Source of the DNA: Flavobacteriales bacterium
GTDB taxonomy: Bacteria; Bacteroidota; Bacteroidia; Flavobacteriales_D; Crocinitomicaceae
Direction: 5' to 3'
Length of the DNA: 44,552 nucleotides
NCBI GenBank assembly: GCA_947500875.1
Contig: CANMUN010000018.1
Location: 1-44,552 of the forward strand
Shown here: in pieces, positions 43,952 to 44,552 of the stretch
Position numbering within the stretch: the stretch's first letter is position 1
How the letters are laid out: every line of letters starts with the position of its first letter
Translations under genes and position numbers: made by a program
The notes under the pieces: model-generated
The model's database searches: none
What the model saw: only the letters and a program-made list of their open reading frames with translations
Told to the model about the DNA's origin: nothing

Positions 43952-44074
43952 CTACTTTTTTCTTTGAAAAGTTTCGTTAATATTTCTGCCAACAGGTTCT
44001 ATACATCCCTTTTTCCCACACCCAGCAACAGAAAGCGCTACTGGAATCGCTAGTAGTAATAATAATTTTTTCAT
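43952..44074 (-). CDS. Small (40-residue) lipoprotein
   Basis: The minus strand ATG at 44074 opens a 40-codon frame: MKKLLLLLAIPVALSVAGC, then GKKGCIEPVGRNINETFQRKK and TAG. This is a clear lipoprotein signal peptide with lipobox VAGC and a mature peptide of only ~22 residues with a second Cys. It lies 35 bp upstream of the lipocalin-like gene on the same strand. Too short for most gene finders; function unknown. Confidence 0.6.
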   Translation of the reverse strand: MKKLLLLLAIPVALSVAGCGKKGCIEPVGRNINETFQRKK

Positions 44075-44193
44075 GATGTTTTGTATTTACAAAGCAAACA
44101 TACATACATTATTTAATATTTCAACCGCTTTTGTTTATTTTTTCAAACGTTTATGCTTAGTAAGATTCCACAAGAAATGAGGAATTTCGCCCT

Positions 44194-44487
44194 ATGGAGG
44201 ACTTGCACATTGGCGAAAAGGTCAAAAAAGTACTGGAATCCAAAGGAATTACCGTTGCTGAATTCGCCAAACGCATCAATAAATCAAGGGAAAACATTTA
44301 TTCCATTTTTACGCGAAAAACCATTGATACGGGTCTGCTTCAAAGCATTTCCAAGGTGCTGGACTATGACTTTTTCATGCACCTCAGCAGCACCCATTAC
44401 GCACTACGGGAAGAACTTCAAGTGCTCAAAGAAGAAAACCGGCTGTTAAAAGACTACAACAAGTTGTTGAAAAAGGTTAAGAAGTAG
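44194..44487 (+). CDS. XRE-like HTH protein with C-terminal coiled coil
   Basis: 97 residues. HTH segment VKKVLESKGITVAEFAKRINKSRENIYSIFTRKTIDTGLLQSISKVLDYDF (~10-60), then a leucine-rich heptad tail REELQVLKEENRLLKDYNKLLKKVKK that should dimerise it. Probably a small DNA-binding regulator. Divergent from the small lipoprotein gene; may regulate the adjacent accessory genes, but that is only inference. Confidence 0.75.
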   Translation: MEDLHIGEKVKKVLESKGITVAEFAKRINKSRENIYSIFTRKTIDTGLLQSISKVLDYDFFMHLSSTHYALREELQVLKEENRLLKDYNKLLKKVKK

Positions 44488-44498
44488 AATATGGTTTA

Positions 44499-44542
44499 GG
44501 TGCGCCCTTCGATACGTCCTTCGGACACTCAGGGAACGCACC
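44499..44542. repeat. Hairpin repeat, copy 3
   Basis: GGTGCG/CGCACC outer stem around CCCTTCGATACGTCC and TTCGGACACTCAGGGA. Near-identical to the reverse complement of 42043-42085. The 2.5-kb accessory block 42.1-44.5 kb is thus bracketed by inverted copies. Confidence 0.8.
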
Positions 44543-44552
44543 CGGAACTTTA

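Noticed and set aside
43979..43994. Second attC-like site at the right copy of the 16-bp repeat
   Set aside because: No matching partner box or arms within the next 130 bp.

Overview
The window reads as a chromosomal segment of a Bacteroidota bacterium, most likely Flavobacteriales and perhaps near Crocinitomicaceae/Cryomorphaceae. The grounds are type IX secretion (T9SS) sorting domains of both A and B type, a PorU-like sortase next to a PorV/PorQ-family barrel, a TonB-dependent receptor with a carboxypeptidase-like N-terminal domain, and repeated TAnnTTTG (-7) promoter boxes typical of this phylum. No phage, insertion sequence, transposase or CRISPR array is visible.

Layout. 1-2200: tail of a PKD-repeat T9SS cargo protein, a CAP-domain secreted protein and tRNA-Ser. 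2250-4232: one protein that fuses lycopene cyclase (CrtY) to a Brp/Blh beta-carotene dioxygenase. 4463-6834: an OmpA/WD40-like protein and a Kelch protein, convergent. 6890-10940: a minus-strand run of DUF1573 lipoprotein, metallo-beta-lactamase-fold hydrolase, PaaI-like thioesterase, CASTOR/POLLUX-like ion channel and PhnA-like zinc protein. 11013-14489: tRNA-His, TonB-dependent receptor and a LuxR-type response regulator. 14618-18165: Sua5, ribosomal protein L31, LpxD and a SpoIIE-type phosphatase. 18169-24426: PorU2/PorV2-like pair. 24528-28703: PssA, PurS, an aldehyde dehydrogenase, a coiled-coil membrane protein and a crotonase. 28795-32886: rplM-rpsI-rpsB-tsf-pyrH-frr. 32916-35250: homogentisate pathway genes hmgA-hppD. 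35361-36299: threonine dehydrogenase.

36416-41972 is the most coherent block. An ECF-like sigma factor is followed by crtI, crtB, idi, a 6-pyruvoyl-tetrahydropterin synthase, a DNA photolyase and a BCP peroxiredoxin, with 4-nt ATGA overlaps at most junctions. It looks like a light/photo-oxidative-stress operon. Its promoter carries a 7-bp inverted repeat (GTTAAAC/GTTTAAC) between the -33 and -7 elements. With the CrtY-Blh fusion about 32 kb away, the cell should make phytoene, lycopene, beta-carotene and retinal, which predicts a microbial rhodopsin outside this window. crtE, crtZ and a rhodopsin gene are not present here.

41973-44552 is different in character. It has a 600-bp gene-free stretch of palindromic repeats, a DUF1036 protein, a 5'-truncated secreted-protein remnant, low-GC small lipoproteins, a small HTH protein and an attC-like imperfect hairpin (43372-43508). 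This is the accessory, recombination-prone end of the window and held genes and structures that simple ORF calling would miss.
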